A stretch of 64,000 nucleotides of DNA from Nocardia sp. SYP-A9097 (GCF_009649815.1 NZ_WJIC01000003.1:1-64000); one strand, 5' to 3'; numbered from the stretch's first letter, positions 25,329 through 34,846 are shown. Notes: generated by a model from the letters alone, not told the origin. Translations and numbers: made by a program.

Positions 25329-26560
25329 TGGCGCGCGATAGCAGTTCCGTCCTGGATATCGATTCCGAACTCGACTACGAGTCGGAGAAGTCCACGCGCA
25401 AGCACAGCCTGTTCGAGCGGTTGTACACCGGCACAGGCGGTTTCGAGATCGTCGGGCGGCGCAAGCTGTTCTACGGTCTCGCGGCGCTGCTGCTGGCGAT
25501 CGCGGTGGGAAGCATCGCGATCCGCGGGTTCACCCTGGGTATCGACTTCGCCGGTGGTTCGCGCATCCAGTTGCCCGCGGGCGACGGGGTGAGCACCTCG
25601 CAGGTGGAGAAGGTCTACGCCGACACCCTCGGCCATGATCCGGTCGCGGTGCAGAAGGTCGGCTCCGGTTCGGCCGCGGCCTTCCAGATCCGTTCGGACA
25701 CTTTGGACAAGGATCGGACCGACAAACTGCAGAACGCCCTGTTCGAAGCCTTCAAGCCGAAGGATTCCAACGGGCAGCCGAGTATGAACGCCATCTCCAC
25801 CGCCGAGATCAGCGAGACCTGGGGTGGCCAGGTCACCCACAAGGCGCTGCTGGCGCTGGGGGTGTTCGTGGCATTGACCATGGTGTACATCGCGATTCGC
25901 TTCGAACGCGATATGTCCATCGCGGCTATCGGCTCGCTGTTCTTCAATCTCGTTGTGACAGCGGGTATCTACTCGCTCGTCGGGTTCGAGGTGACGCCGG
26001 CGGCGGTCATCGGCCTGCTCACGATTCTGGGTTACGTGCTGTACGACAACGTGGTCGTCTTCGACAAGGTCGAGGAGAACACCGAGGGCGTACTGCATTT
26101 GAGCAAGCACACCTATGCCGAGAAGGCGAACCTGGCGGCGAATCAGACGCTGATGCGTTCGATCAACACCACCATCATCGGCATTCTGCCGATTATCGGC
26201 ATGCTGGTGGTCGCGGTGTGGCTGCTGGGTGTGGGCACGCTGAAGGATCTGGCGCTGGTGCAGCTGGTCGGCATGATCGTCGGCGCGTACTCCTCGATCT
26301 TCTTCGCGGTGCCGCTGCTGGTGACCATCAAGGAACGCTGGGGTCCGGTGGCCGCGCACACCAAGAAGGTGCTGGCGCGTCGCTCGGGTGTATCCGGCGG
26401 CCGGGCAACCGAATCCGCCGCACAGCGCGCGGGTGCGGCCAGCCGTCCGGTGACGGTCGCGGCCGGGCGGGACGGCTCCGTGCCGCGTTCGCGTGCCGGG
26501 GCCGAGGGGCCGCGTCCGGGTACACGACCGAGTGGGAAACGAACCAAGAGAAGGAACTGA
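25328..26560 (+). CDS. secF: Protein translocase subunit SecF
   Basis: 410 residues from ATG at 25328 with AAGGAGG upstream; the GTG one codon earlier is unlikely. One N-terminal helix (about 45-65), the motif LGIDFAGGSRIQL, then five helices with the SecF signature TILGYVLYDNVVVFDKVEEN. The C-terminal 80 residues are Arg/Gly/Pro-rich and basic. It works with SecD and YajC in the membrane. Confidence 0.95.
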   Translation: MARDSSSVLDIDSELDYESEKSTRKHSLFERLYTGTGGFEIVGRRKLFYGLAALLLAIAVGSIAIRGFTLGIDFAGGSRIQLPAGDGVSTSQVEKVYADTLGHDPVAVQKVGSGSAAAFQIRSDTLDKDRTDKLQNALFEAFKPKDSNGQPSMNAISTAEISETWGGQVTHKALLALGVFVALTMVYIAIRFERDMSIAAIGSLFFNLVVTAGIYSLVGFEVTPAAVIGLLTILGYVLYDNVVVFDKVEENTEGVLHLSKHTYAEKANLAANQTLMRSINTTIIGILPIIGMLVVAVWLLGVGTLKDLALVQLVGMIVGAYSSIFFAVPLLVTIKERWGPVAAHTKKVLARRSGVSGGRATESAAQRAGAASRPVTVAAGRDGSVPRSRAGAEGPRPGTRPSGKRTKRRN

Positions 26561-26579
26561 GCGCAGGGGGTTGCGGCAA

Positions 26580-28340
26580 GTGATTGGAAACAAGGCTCGC
26601 CGCGGCACCTCTGTCGCGGCGCGGCGTCGCGTAATCGACATCCGCCGCGGTTCGGTCGTCATGCTCGCCGGTGTGGTCGCCGCGGGCATGGTGGCGGGCT
26701 GTGCCGGGAAGAATCAGGTGCCCTCCATCGGGTACGGCGTCGATACAGCCGTCGCCAGCTATAACGGCGGCAGCACGCTGGGCGCGAATAGTGGTGCGGC
26801 GGCGGTGTTCTCACGTGTTCTCACCGGCTTCTTCTACACCGGCCCGGACGGGCAGCCGGTCGCCGATACCGATACCGGCACCGCGAAAGAGGTGCCGGGC
26901 GAGGCGCAGACCATCCAGTACCGCCTGAATCCGGACGGTAAATACTCCGACGGCGTGCCGACCTCCTGTGACGATCTGGTCATGGCGTGGGCGGCGCGCA
27001 GTGGACGCTTCACCAAGGCCGCTCCGGGCGGGCCGATACCCATGTTCGACGCCGCCGGTACGGCCGGTTACAGCGATATCGAACGCGTGGACTGCCAGCC
27101 CGGATCCAAGGACGCCACCGTGGTGTTCCGGCCGGGCCGGCACTACGCGGCGTGGAAGACGCTGTTCAATGCCGCCGAGTTGATGCCCGCGCATGTGGTG
27201 GCGACCGTGGTGAAGGTGCCGAATGTGGTGGCGCCCTTGCAATCCGGGGATCAGGCGACCGCCGAGCGGATCGCCGATTTCTGGAATACCGGCTGGATTC
27301 TGAAGCCGGGCAAGATAGACCCGACGGTGCTGCCCGCCTCGGGTCCTTATCGGATCGAATCGTTCGGTGACAAGGACGGTCTGGTCCTGGTCAAGAATGA
27401 GAAGTGGTGGGGTAACGCCGCCAAGACGCCGCGAATCGTGGTGTGGGACAAGAACACCGACCTCAAGGCCAAGGTCGAGGCCAAGGCGGTCGGTGTACTC
27501 GATATCGGTGCGGGCGCTCTCGGTGATGGCAAGCCGAGTGGCTTCACCGGGGAGAACCTACCGGGGCGCGGTGTCGAGCAGCTGGTGCTGAGCACCGGCG
27601 GGGTCTTCCAGAATGTCGGTGCCCGCAGGGCTTTCGCATTGTGTGTGCCCCGGGCGGCGTTGTACGACAAGCTCGGGCATCCGGACTACAAGGTCGATTC
27701 CGGGCTCGGTGCGAGCATACTGAATTCCCGTACCGTGCAGCAGGATTCGCTTTACTACCCGGCGATCTCGGGCATCGGCGACAAGTACAAGAACGGTGAC
27801 GCGGGCGCGGCAGGTCAAGCCATGACCGCGGCCGGGCAGGCCAATGCCACCGTGCGCATCGGCTATCTGCGCCCGGACGAGCGGCGTGCGAAGACCGTCG
27901 CCATGATCGCCGACGCCTGTAAGGCCGGTGGCATCACGGTGGTCGACGCGGGCACGCCGGACTTCTCCCCGCAGCAGCTCGTCGACGGCAAGGTGGATGT
28001 GGTTCTCGGTGGTACCGCGGCCCTGCCCGGACCGTCCGGTTCGCTTACAGCTACCGACGCCATCGCGGCATTGCACACAGGTCAGGGCCTGAATTTCAAT
28101 AGGTTCGGTAATGGCCGCTACGATGCCATCGCGGATCAGCTTGCGGCGGAGGACAACTCGACCGCGGTGCTGAACTTGCTCAACGAGCAGGAAAACCTGC
28201 TCTGGAGCGAGATGCCGTCCATCCCGTTGTTCGCCTCCCCGCGCACCATCGCGTTCGGAGACGGTCTGAAGAACGGGATAGCCAGCCCCACCAAGGCAGG
28301 CGCGGGCTGGAATATGGATCGCTGGGTACTCGAACGGTGA
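26580..28340 (+). CDS. Family-5 solute-binding lipoprotein (Rv2585c orthologue position)
   Basis: 586 residues from GTG at 26580 with GGGGG 9 bases upstream. The signal peptide has lipobox MVAGCAG (Cys near residue 41). The remainder is a two-lobe oligopeptide-type binding protein (SBP_bac_5): TIQYRLNPDGKYSDGVPTS early, FRPGRHYAAWKTLFNAAELM, SGPYRIESFGDKDGLVLVKN, and WSEMPSIPLFASPRTIAFGD at the end. No permease genes are nearby, as in M. tuberculosis, where the same gene sits between secF and apt. The ligand is unknown; the link to the Sec block is positional. Confidence 0.87.
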   Translation: MIGNKARRGTSVAARRRVIDIRRGSVVMLAGVVAAGMVAGCAGKNQVPSIGYGVDTAVASYNGGSTLGANSGAAAVFSRVLTGFFYTGPDGQPVADTDTGTAKEVPGEAQTIQYRLNPDGKYSDGVPTSCDDLVMAWAARSGRFTKAAPGGPIPMFDAAGTAGYSDIERVDCQPGSKDATVVFRPGRHYAAWKTLFNAAELMPAHVVATVVKVPNVVAPLQSGDQATAERIADFWNTGWILKPGKIDPTVLPASGPYRIESFGDKDGLVLVKNEKWWGNAAKTPRIVVWDKNTDLKAKVEAKAVGVLDIGAGALGDGKPSGFTGENLPGRGVEQLVLSTGGVFQNVGARRAFALCVPRAALYDKLGHPDYKVDSGLGASILNSRTVQQDSLYYPAISGIGDKYKNGDAGAAGQAMTAAGQANATVRIGYLRPDERRAKTVAMIADACKAGGITVVDAGTPDFSPQQLVDGKVDVVLGGTAALPGPSGSLTATDAIAALHTGQGLNFNRFGNGRYDAIADQLAAEDNSTAVLNLLNEQENLLWSEMPSIPLFASPRTIAFGDGLKNGIASPTKAGAGWNMDRWVLER

Positions 28341-28375
28341 GTGACCGTGGTGGCGAGGTGACGAGGAGTGGGTGT

Positions 28376-28948
28376 ATGAGCAAGCATGAAATGGTCGATA
28401 CCGCCGAAACGCTCGGCGAGCGCACCGCCAAGGCCGCCGACGCGGTGCAGCGGCTGACCCGCTGGCGTGACGACTTCCCGACTCCGGGAGTGCGTTTCGC
28501 CGATCTCACGCCGGTCTTCGCCGACGCCGAGGGGTTCCGCACGGTCCTGGATTGCTTCGCCGCCTGCGCACCGGACGCCGATCTGGTGGCGGGCGTCGAC
28601 GCGCGCGGCTTCCTGCTCGGCGCGGGTGTGGCCGCGGTACTCGGCACCGGTGTGATCGCGGTCCGGAAGGCGGGCAAGCTGCCGCCGCCGGTCATCAGCC
28701 GCGAATACACCCTCGAATACGGTTCGGCCGCACTGGAAATCCCGGCCGACGGTATCGACCTGAAGGGCCGTCGCGTCCTGCTGCTCGACGACGTCCTCGC
28801 CACCGGCGGCACCCTCGCCGCCGCGGCCGAACTCTTCCACGAGGCCGGCGCAGAGGTCATCGCCGCCGCGGTGGTACTCGAACTCGGCTTCCTCGCCGGC
28901 CGGGACCGCCAGGGCGACTACCCCCTCACCTCGATCGTCAAGCTCTGA
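28376..28948 (+). CDS. apt: Adenine phosphoribosyltransferase
   Basis: 190 residues from ATG at 28376 with GAGGAG upstream; a GTG at 28337 overlapping the previous stop is less likely. It has the type I PRTase core: FPTPGVRF-like entry (DDFPTPGVRFADLTPVF), GVDARGFLLGAGVA, the flexible loop with KAGKLPPPVISREYTLEYG, and the PRPP motif VLLLDDVLATGGTLAAA. It makes AMP from adenine and PRPP. In the related M. tuberculosis order relA follows directly; here about 5.9 kb of other genes intervene. Confidence 0.95.
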   Translation: MSKHEMVDTAETLGERTAKAADAVQRLTRWRDDFPTPGVRFADLTPVFADAEGFRTVLDCFAACAPDADLVAGVDARGFLLGAGVAAVLGTGVIAVRKAGKLPPPVISREYTLEYGSAALEIPADGIDLKGRRVLLLDDVLATGGTLAAAAELFHEAGAEVIAAAVVLELGFLAGRDRQGDYPLTSIVKL

Positions 28949-29075
28949 ACCGTTCGGCACGCTGAGCCCGCGTCACGCGACGACGCACGACTTCGACCAC
29001 TGCGAAGAGAGCGCCGATTCCGCCGATCAATCGAGCGGCGGCGCTCTCTCGGTAGGTTTGATACATGTAAGGCAT
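28938..29075 (-). CDS. 45-residue protein, truncated relative of the 30452-30739 product
   Basis: A short minus-strand frame that overlaps the last 11 bases of apt. It begins MPYMYQTYRESAAARLIGGI and continues GALFAVVEVVRRRVTRAQRA. The start closely resembles that of the membrane protein encoded at 30452-30739 (MPYVARNEATAARIISGVGA then LFALTEG). After one hydrophobic helix it ends in a basic tail, so it may be a single-helix paralogue or a truncated duplicate. No strong ribosome site is visible. Confidence 0.45.
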   Translation of the reverse strand: MPYMYQTYRESAAARLIGGIGALFAVVEVVRRRVTRAQRAERFRA

Positions 29076-29252
29076 ATCTGGTGGATTCCCGCGATATGCC
29101 CATTGAAACGGACCGACCGGTCAGTGCTCGCGGAATGAGCCTCGCGCCCGCGACTTTGTTCGGATGACAGGGTGTGGACGATCGATTGTCCTGATTGTCG
29201 TGCTGTGTCCCGTTGTGCTGCGCGCGGATTCGTCCACGCCCACAATGTCGAG

Positions 29253-30443
29253 ATGAGTACTGCACCGGGGGAGCAGACAGCCTTCACCGAATTCCTGACC
29301 GCGCATCTACCCGAAGTCGCCAAGGAAATGGTCACCGCCGTGGTGCGCGGCGTCCCCGATTACGAGCAGCTGCCGGCCGAACTGCTGGAACAGGACCTCA
29401 CCCGGCGCTCGGAGGAGAATCTGCGACTATTCCTACGGCTGGTGGGGGAGCGCCGTGAGCCGCGCGCGGAGGACCTGGACGAGATGATCGAGGTCGCGGT
29501 ACGCCGTGCGCGCGAAGGGATTCCGCTCGATTCGGTGCTGGCGGTGTATCACCGGGGTGCGCTCGCGGCCTGGAACTATATGGCCGCCGCCGCGCGGACC
29601 CCGGAGCAGCGCGATGAGCTCATCGCGGCGGTGCCGCGGTTGCTCGGCTATCTGGGGGCGGTCATTCCGGGGGTGGCGGCCTCGTATCTGCGGGAGCGTC
29701 AGGATCTGCATTGGGAGCAGCGGGAGGTGAAACGCGCTCTGGCACAGGCGTTGTTGCAGGGCAAGCCCGCCGAGTTGCTGGCGCAGCGGTTCGGTATCGC
29801 CCTCGGCCCGTATCACGTACTGGCACTGCGTACTTCGGGTGGCGTCGAGACGGCCGAGGGTGCGCGGCCCGCCATGCGGGTCATGCACGGCGAGATCGAC
29901 GCGCTCTCCGCGCATGCGCTCACCGTGCTGGACCGGGCGGGCGGGTGGGTGCTGGTGCCCGCGACCGAACCGGCGGCCCGTCTCGATGCCGCTATCACCC
30001 GGATCGCGACGACCACCGGTGTTCTGCTGATCGCCGGAACCTCCACCGCCGCACTGGTTTCGGAGATTCCGGCGCGGGCCGAGGAGGCCGGTGAGATCGC
30101 CCGCCTCGCGTTGGGGCTCGGCCGCCCCACCGGGGTCTATCGCATGGCCGATCTGGCACTGCAGTACCAGTTTGCCCGCCCCGGTCCCGCGCGTACCTGG
30201 CTCCTGGGCCTGCTCGCACCCCTCACCGGGCATCCACATCTCATGGAGGCGTTGCGCGCCTACCTCACCCACGATCACAATCGGGTGGCGGCGGCGGAGT
30301 CCCTGGTGGTGCACCGCAATACGCTGAACTATCGGCTGAACCGGATCGCCACCCTGACCGGTTATGATCCGGGCGCCTCCGAGCACACACCGCTATTCGC
30401 CGCGGCGCTCACCGCGTTCGATCTGGCCTCGGCCGAACTGTAG
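29253..30443 (+). CDS. PucR/CdaR-type transcriptional regulator with RsbRD-like N-terminus
   Basis: 396 residues from ATG at 29253. The N-terminal ~150 residues resemble the RsbRD helical domain (DLTRRSEENLRLFLRLVGER, then REGIPLDSVLAVYHRGALAA). A GGDEF-like middle region follows. The C-terminus has the PucR helix-turn-helix (YLTHDHNRVAAAESLVVHRN, TLNYRLNRIATLTG). Such proteins are usually activators of nearby catabolic or stress genes. Its target is not obvious here; the neighbouring small membrane protein converges on it. Confidence 0.83.
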   Translation: MSTAPGEQTAFTEFLTAHLPEVAKEMVTAVVRGVPDYEQLPAELLEQDLTRRSEENLRLFLRLVGERREPRAEDLDEMIEVAVRRAREGIPLDSVLAVYHRGALAAWNYMAAAARTPEQRDELIAAVPRLLGYLGAVIPGVAASYLRERQDLHWEQREVKRALAQALLQGKPAELLAQRFGIALGPYHVLALRTSGGVETAEGARPAMRVMHGEIDALSAHALTVLDRAGGWVLVPATEPAARLDAAITRIATTTGVLLIAGTSTAALVSEIPARAEEAGEIARLALGLGRPTGVYRMADLALQYQFARPGPARTWLLGLLAPLTGHPHLMEALRAYLTHDHNRVAAAESLVVHRNTLNYRLNRIATLTGYDPGASEHTPLFAAALTAFDLASAEL

Positions 30444-30451
30444 GACCACCG

Positions 30452-30739
30452 CTAATGGGCTACCACCCGGGCGATGAAGCCGGTGACGATCAGCCAGAAG
30501 ACCGCCGCCAGACCGTAATTCAGGATGATGTCGATATTGCCATTGCCGGTGTGGAACAGTCCCGGGAAGAACAGCGCCAGTGGCTCGGCGAACCCCTTGA
30601 TGAAGGTGAAGAACCGATTCGACTGATCGGCTTGCAGCACCAGCAGCAGGATATACAGGCCCTCGGTAAGGGCGAACAGTGCACCGACACCGCTGATTAT
30701 GCGAGCGGCGGTGGCCTCATTGCGGGCGACGTACGGCAT
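30452..30739 (-). CDS. Small two- or three-helix membrane protein
   Basis: 95 residues from ATG at 30739; the longer frame has a non-hydrophobic, unlikely extension. Hydrophobic helices lie at about 13-33 (IISGVGALFALTEGLYILLL) and 70-93 (ILNYGLAAVFWLIVTGFIA), with a middle segment FAEPLALFFPGLFHTG. The ending IILNYGLAAVFWLIV resembles YggT-like or YIP-like small proteins, but no firm family was recognised. A shorter relative is encoded at 28938-29075. It converges with the PucR-type gene. Confidence 0.6.
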   Translation of the reverse strand: MPYVARNEATAARIISGVGALFALTEGLYILLLVLQADQSNRFFTFIKGFAEPLALFFPGLFHTGNGNIDIILNYGLAAVFWLIVTGFIARVVAH

Positions 30740-30897
30740 TGGTCCAGGATGCCCGTTGTGCGCGGTTCGGAAACTGCTCAGCGGCGCGTCGAAGGCGACG
30801 CGCTGGACCGTAAAACCGAACGTCTGGTCCGTGAAACGGCGTGTCCGGCATGGCATGATGGCCCAGTGATCACGACGGCCACCGGAAGCGTTCGGGA

Positions 30898-32877
30898 GTG
30901 AAGGCCAAGTACCTCATCGGTGGGGCCGTCGGCCTGATACTGAGCCTGGTCACCCTGGTGCTCGTGGTCATCCTGCCCGCCACCGAGGAGACCTGTGGCA
31001 CAGGCACACCCGTCATCCCCTCGGCCACCCAGGCGCGCACCGAACCCAACTGTCCCGCCACCGGCGCGGCCGCCGAAGCCGGGCTGCAGGAGGGGGCGCT
31101 ACGCGCACTGCGTTGTGTGGTCGCACGATTCGGCATGATGGATATGCGCGGCGTCATCGCCGACGACGCCTACCCCGATCATCGTGAGGGGCGCGCGGTC
31201 GAATTCATTGTCGGCAACGATCAGGCCAAGGGCGATTCCATCGTCGCCTTCCTGCAGGAGAGCGCCGCCAATTTCCATGTCGACTATGTGATCTGGAAGC
31301 AGCGCAGCTGGACCGCGGACTCCTCCACCGGCATCGCGTGGACACCCCTGGACGATCGCGGCGACGCGGCGCGCAATCACATGGACCGCGTGCAGGTGAC
31401 CATCAAACCCGTCACCACCACCTCGACCGTCACCACCTCGGCCGAGGTATCCCTGGCCGCCATGCCCGGCGCGGTCAATGAGGCGGGCCGCCTGACCGGC
31501 GTCGGCCGTCGCCAATACCCCATGGCCGCAGGGACTTTCACCATTACCGACCCGTTCGGTGCCCGCGGTGGCGCGCATCTGGGCGTCGATATGGCCGGGG
31601 CCGCGGGCACACCCATCTACGCCGCCTCCGACGGTCTGGTGGTCGCGTCCGGTCCGGCCTCGGGCTTCGGCGACTGGGTGGTCATCGACTCACTCGACGA
31701 GAGCGGTCGCCGCTACTCCACGGTGTACGGGCACATGTACGAGTCCGGTATCTACGTGCACACCGGTGACATTGTCACCATGGGTCAGCACATCGCCGAT
31801 GTCGGCTCCAATGGTGAATCCTCCGGTCCCCATTTGCATTTCGAGCTCGTCCCCGGCGGTCGCCTCACCGGCGGCCATCAGGTCGACCCGATGGCCTGGC
31901 TCTCGGGCTCCTCCCTTCCGACCGCCACCACCCCCAACTGCGAGAACGGATTCGGTTCCGCCGGAGGCAATCTCGCCCCCGGTAAGGTCCCGGCCGAACT
32001 CGAGGTCTGGTATCGCCGCGCCGGCTCGCTCTGCCCGCAGATCAGCGCCTCCCTGCTGGCGGCCCAGGGCGAGGCCGAATCCGGTTTCCGCCGCGGCCTC
32101 ACCTCACCCGCCGGAGCCCAGGGCCTGGCCCAATTCCTCCCGAGTACCGCGGCCTCCTTGGCCCCCGACGGACAGCCGTATGTCATTGACGCCGACGGCA
32201 ATGGCACCGCCAGCCTCTGGGACGACGGCGACGCCATCGTCGGCCAGGGCCGGTATATGTGTGCCATCGCCCAGGCCATCCAAGGCTGGATCGACCAGGG
32301 CAAGGTCACCGGCGACGTCACCGCCCTGAGCCTGGCCGCCTACAACGCCGGTGAAGGCGCGGTCCTCGCCTCGGGCGGCATGCCCAACCAGGTCCCCGGC
32401 CACTTCAGCGAAACCCGCCCCTACGTAGCGAAAATCCTTGCCGCGGAAGCGAATTTCCGCAGCATGGGCAGCGGCGGCCGCTTCACCCCCGACGCCGCCG
32501 CGTCCTTGGGCCCGCAAATCGTCGCGGCGGGCCACGAATGGCTCGGCACCCGCTACGTCTTCGGCGGCGGCAATGCGTCGGGCCCCACCGACGGCGGCTT
32601 CGACGAACCCGGCCTCACCGCCGCCGCCGTCTTCTCCGCCAGCGGCGGCACCATCACCCTCCCCAGCACCGCCGAACAACAATGGGAAATCGGCACCGAG
32701 GTAACCCTCCTGAAAGCCAAATCAGGCGACCTGGTCTTCGGCAACTGGGGCCCCCGCGGCCCCGCCACCGTAGGCATCTACCTCGGCAACGGCCGCATGC
32801 TGCACGCCGAACCCGGTGGCACGGTGGCCGAAGTCCCCCTCCTCAACGGCATGAAAGCCCGCCGCATCGGCCAGTGA
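30898..32877 (+). CDS. Three-domain cell-wall hydrolase: M23 peptidase, lytic transglycosylase, NlpC/P60-like domain
   Basis: 659 residues from GTG at 30898. An N-terminal membrane anchor (IGGAVGLILSLVTLVLVVIL) is followed by an ARB_07466-like region (RCVVARFGMMDMRGVIADDA) and an M23 domain (about 212-335; GAHLGVDM and HLHFEL zinc motifs intact). Next is an SLT domain (about 385-510; catalytic Glu in AAQGEAESGFRRG, then GAQGLAQFLPSTA, AAYNAGEGAV). Last is an NlpC/P60-like domain (about 545-659) in which the usual DCSGL nucleophile motif reads DEPGL, so it should be inactive. This is the layout of actinobacterial T4SS cell-wall enzymes (VirB1 role). The T4SS-like locus lies 9 kb downstream. 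Confidence 0.85.
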   Translation: MKAKYLIGGAVGLILSLVTLVLVVILPATEETCGTGTPVIPSATQARTEPNCPATGAAAEAGLQEGALRALRCVVARFGMMDMRGVIADDAYPDHREGRAVEFIVGNDQAKGDSIVAFLQESAANFHVDYVIWKQRSWTADSSTGIAWTPLDDRGDAARNHMDRVQVTIKPVTTTSTVTTSAEVSLAAMPGAVNEAGRLTGVGRRQYPMAAGTFTITDPFGARGGAHLGVDMAGAAGTPIYAASDGLVVASGPASGFGDWVVIDSLDESGRRYSTVYGHMYESGIYVHTGDIVTMGQHIADVGSNGESSGPHLHFELVPGGRLTGGHQVDPMAWLSGSSLPTATTPNCENGFGSAGGNLAPGKVPAELEVWYRRAGSLCPQISASLLAAQGEAESGFRRGLTSPAGAQGLAQFLPSTAASLAPDGQPYVIDADGNGTASLWDDGDAIVGQGRYMCAIAQAIQGWIDQGKVTGDVTALSLAAYNAGEGAVLASGGMPNQVPGHFSETRPYVAKILAAEANFRSMGSGGRFTPDAAASLGPQIVAAGHEWLGTRYVFGGGNASGPTDGGFDEPGLTAAAVFSASGGTITLPSTAEQQWEIGTEVTLLKAKSGDLVFGNWGPRGPATVGIYLGNGRMLHAEPGGTVAEVPLLNGMKARRIGQ

Positions 32878-32990
32878 GGCCGGTCACGAAATAAGTACTT
32901 GCACGGCCTCGTTGACCTTGGCTACGGTGGAAAAAGTTCCTGCCCCGAACGTTCGGAGACATTGCGTTGATTTTCTGAGGTGACTGTCGA

Positions 32991-33194
32991 GTGGCCCGCA
33001 CTACTGCGCGCCGCATTCCTCGCTATCACCTGTGGGAGTCCACATGTCATATCCGACTATTTCCATTTCCGATCTCGCCTTCGCCTGGCCGGATGGCACG
33101 CCCGTATTCGAAGGGTTCGATGCTCAACTCGGGGGCGGGCATATCGGCCTGGTCGGCAGCAATGGTGCCGGTAAATCCACTCTCTTTCGCTTGA
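32991..33194 (+). other. Possible upstream reading frame overlapping the ABC-F start
   Basis: A GTG at 32991 has AGGTGA about 7 bases upstream and reads MARTTARRIPRYHLWESTCH onward, crossing the ABC-F start codon in another frame. ABC-F antibiotic-protection genes are often controlled by ribosome stalling on such leader frames. Whether it is translated is unknown. Confidence 0.3.
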
Positions 33195-34639
33195 TCACCG
33201 GTGAGCTGCGGCCCATTCAGGGGTCTGTGGCGGTGCCCGGGTTACTGGGTTATCTGCGTCAGGATCTCGGACTCTCGGCTGGGCAGCGGGTGGATGAGGT
33301 GCTCGGAATCGCCGATATCCGGAAAGCCTTGCACCGCATCGAAACCGGTGCGGGGGAGGAGGGCGACTTCGAGGTGATCGGGGCCGCCTGGGATATCGAG
33401 GAGCGGGCGGTGGCACTGCTCGGGCGGCTCGGATTGCATTATGTGGCAGGCGATGTCGCGCAGCTCGATCGCCGGCTGGATACGCTCTCCGGTGGCGAGA
33501 CCGTGCTGCTCGGGCTGGTGGCCGAGCTGCTGCGCGAGCCCGAGGTGCTGCTGTTGGACGAGCCGACGAACAATCTCGATCAGGTGGCGCGGGAGCGGCT
33601 CTACGAAGTGGTGGGGCAGTTCTCCGGGACCGTATTGACCGTCAGCCATGATCGCGAACTATTGGAGCGGGTCGACACCATCGCCGAGCTTCGGCAGGGT
33701 GAAATCCGTTTGTTCGGAGGCAATTTCAGTGAGTACGAGCGGATTGTCGAGGCCGAGCAGGAGGCCGCGCGGGCCGCGATCCGTGATGCGCGCGGTGATG
33801 TGCGTAAGCAGGCGCGCGAGCTGATCGAGACCAGGATCAAAATCGATCGGCGGCAGCGGTACGGGCAGAAGATGTGGGATCAGAAGCGCGAACCCAAGAT
33901 CGTCATGGGCAATCGCAAGCGTGAAGCCCAGGTCTCGGCCGGGAAGCTGCGCAACCAGCACATCGGGAAGCTCGAGGGTGCGAAGGATCAGCTCACCGAA
34001 GCGCAGGAGAAATTGCGCGATGACCGGGAGATCCGGGTCGAGCTGCCCGACACCCGGCTGTATCCGGGGCAGGATGTGATCGAGCTCGACGAGGTGACCC
34101 TTGTGTGCGGGCCGACGGTGACGCTGAAAATCAGCGGCCCCGAACGCATCGCACTCACCGGGCGCAATGGCGTGGGCAAAACGACTCTGCTGCACCGTAT
34201 TCGGGAGGAATCACCGAAGGTGCCGTGGCGCATGCTGCCGCAACGCCTGGATGTGTTCGACGAGGAGCTCTCGGTCTTCGAGAATGTGGCCGCCACCGCA
34301 CCACATGCCTCGCCGGAGCGGATTCGGGCGCAACTGGCCCGGTTCCTCTTCCGCGGCTCGGATGCGGACGTCTCGGCCGGCGCGCTCTCGGGCGGGGAAC
34401 GCCTGCGCGCGGCCCTGGCCATGATCCTGCTGGCCGAACCCGCCCCACGGCTGCTCCTACTCGATGAGCCCACCAATAACCTGGACCTGCCGAGCCTGCG
34501 GCACCTCACCGAGGCCCTCGCCGGATTCCAGGGTGCGCTCATGGTGGTCAGCCACGATCCGCGCTTCCTCGCCGAGATCGGTGTGACGCGCCGCCTGGAG
34601 TTGTCCGCCGACGGTTTGACAGACGTCCCGGTCAATTAA
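33044..34639 (+). CDS. ABC-F family ATPase (ribosome-associated)
   Basis: 531 residues from ATG at 33044 with GGGAG upstream. There are two ABC domains and no membrane segments. Domain 1: GLVGSNGAGKST, LSGGETVLLGLVAELL, LLLDEPTNNLD. A charged helical linker (about 225-310) follows. Domain 2: LTGRNGVGKTTLL, LSGGERLRAALAMIL, LLLDEPTNNLD. ABC-F proteins act on the ribosome in antibiotic protection or translation control. The drug class cannot be told from the linker. It lies alone between the hydrolase gene and relA. Confidence 0.9.
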   Translation: MSYPTISISDLAFAWPDGTPVFEGFDAQLGGGHIGLVGSNGAGKSTLFRLITGELRPIQGSVAVPGLLGYLRQDLGLSAGQRVDEVLGIADIRKALHRIETGAGEEGDFEVIGAAWDIEERAVALLGRLGLHYVAGDVAQLDRRLDTLSGGETVLLGLVAELLREPEVLLLDEPTNNLDQVARERLYEVVGQFSGTVLTVSHDRELLERVDTIAELRQGEIRLFGGNFSEYERIVEAEQEAARAAIRDARGDVRKQARELIETRIKIDRRQRYGQKMWDQKREPKIVMGNRKREAQVSAGKLRNQHIGKLEGAKDQLTEAQEKLRDDREIRVELPDTRLYPGQDVIELDEVTLVCGPTVTLKISGPERIALTGRNGVGKTTLLHRIREESPKVPWRMLPQRLDVFDEELSVFENVAATAPHASPERIRAQLARFLFRGSDADVSAGALSGGERLRAALAMILLAEPAPRLLLLDEPTNNLDLPSLRHLTEALAGFQGALMVVSHDPRFLAEIGVTRRLELSADGLTDVPVN

Positions 34640-34846
34640 GGGATCAGGTTTCGAGGCCGGAGCAATCCGGACGCAATGCCACCGCGAAGTGTCGGTGGAT
34701 GAGAGTAAGGTTCGACGCTCCGGACAGGTCCGGTCAGGCGGCGTTCGGCGTTCCGGTCTCGAAACGTTTCCAGGACTAAAGTGGGTGGTCTACGTGGTTG
34801 GACGGTCCGGTACGGTGTTCCGATCGAGGCCGGGAGAGGTGGTGGC

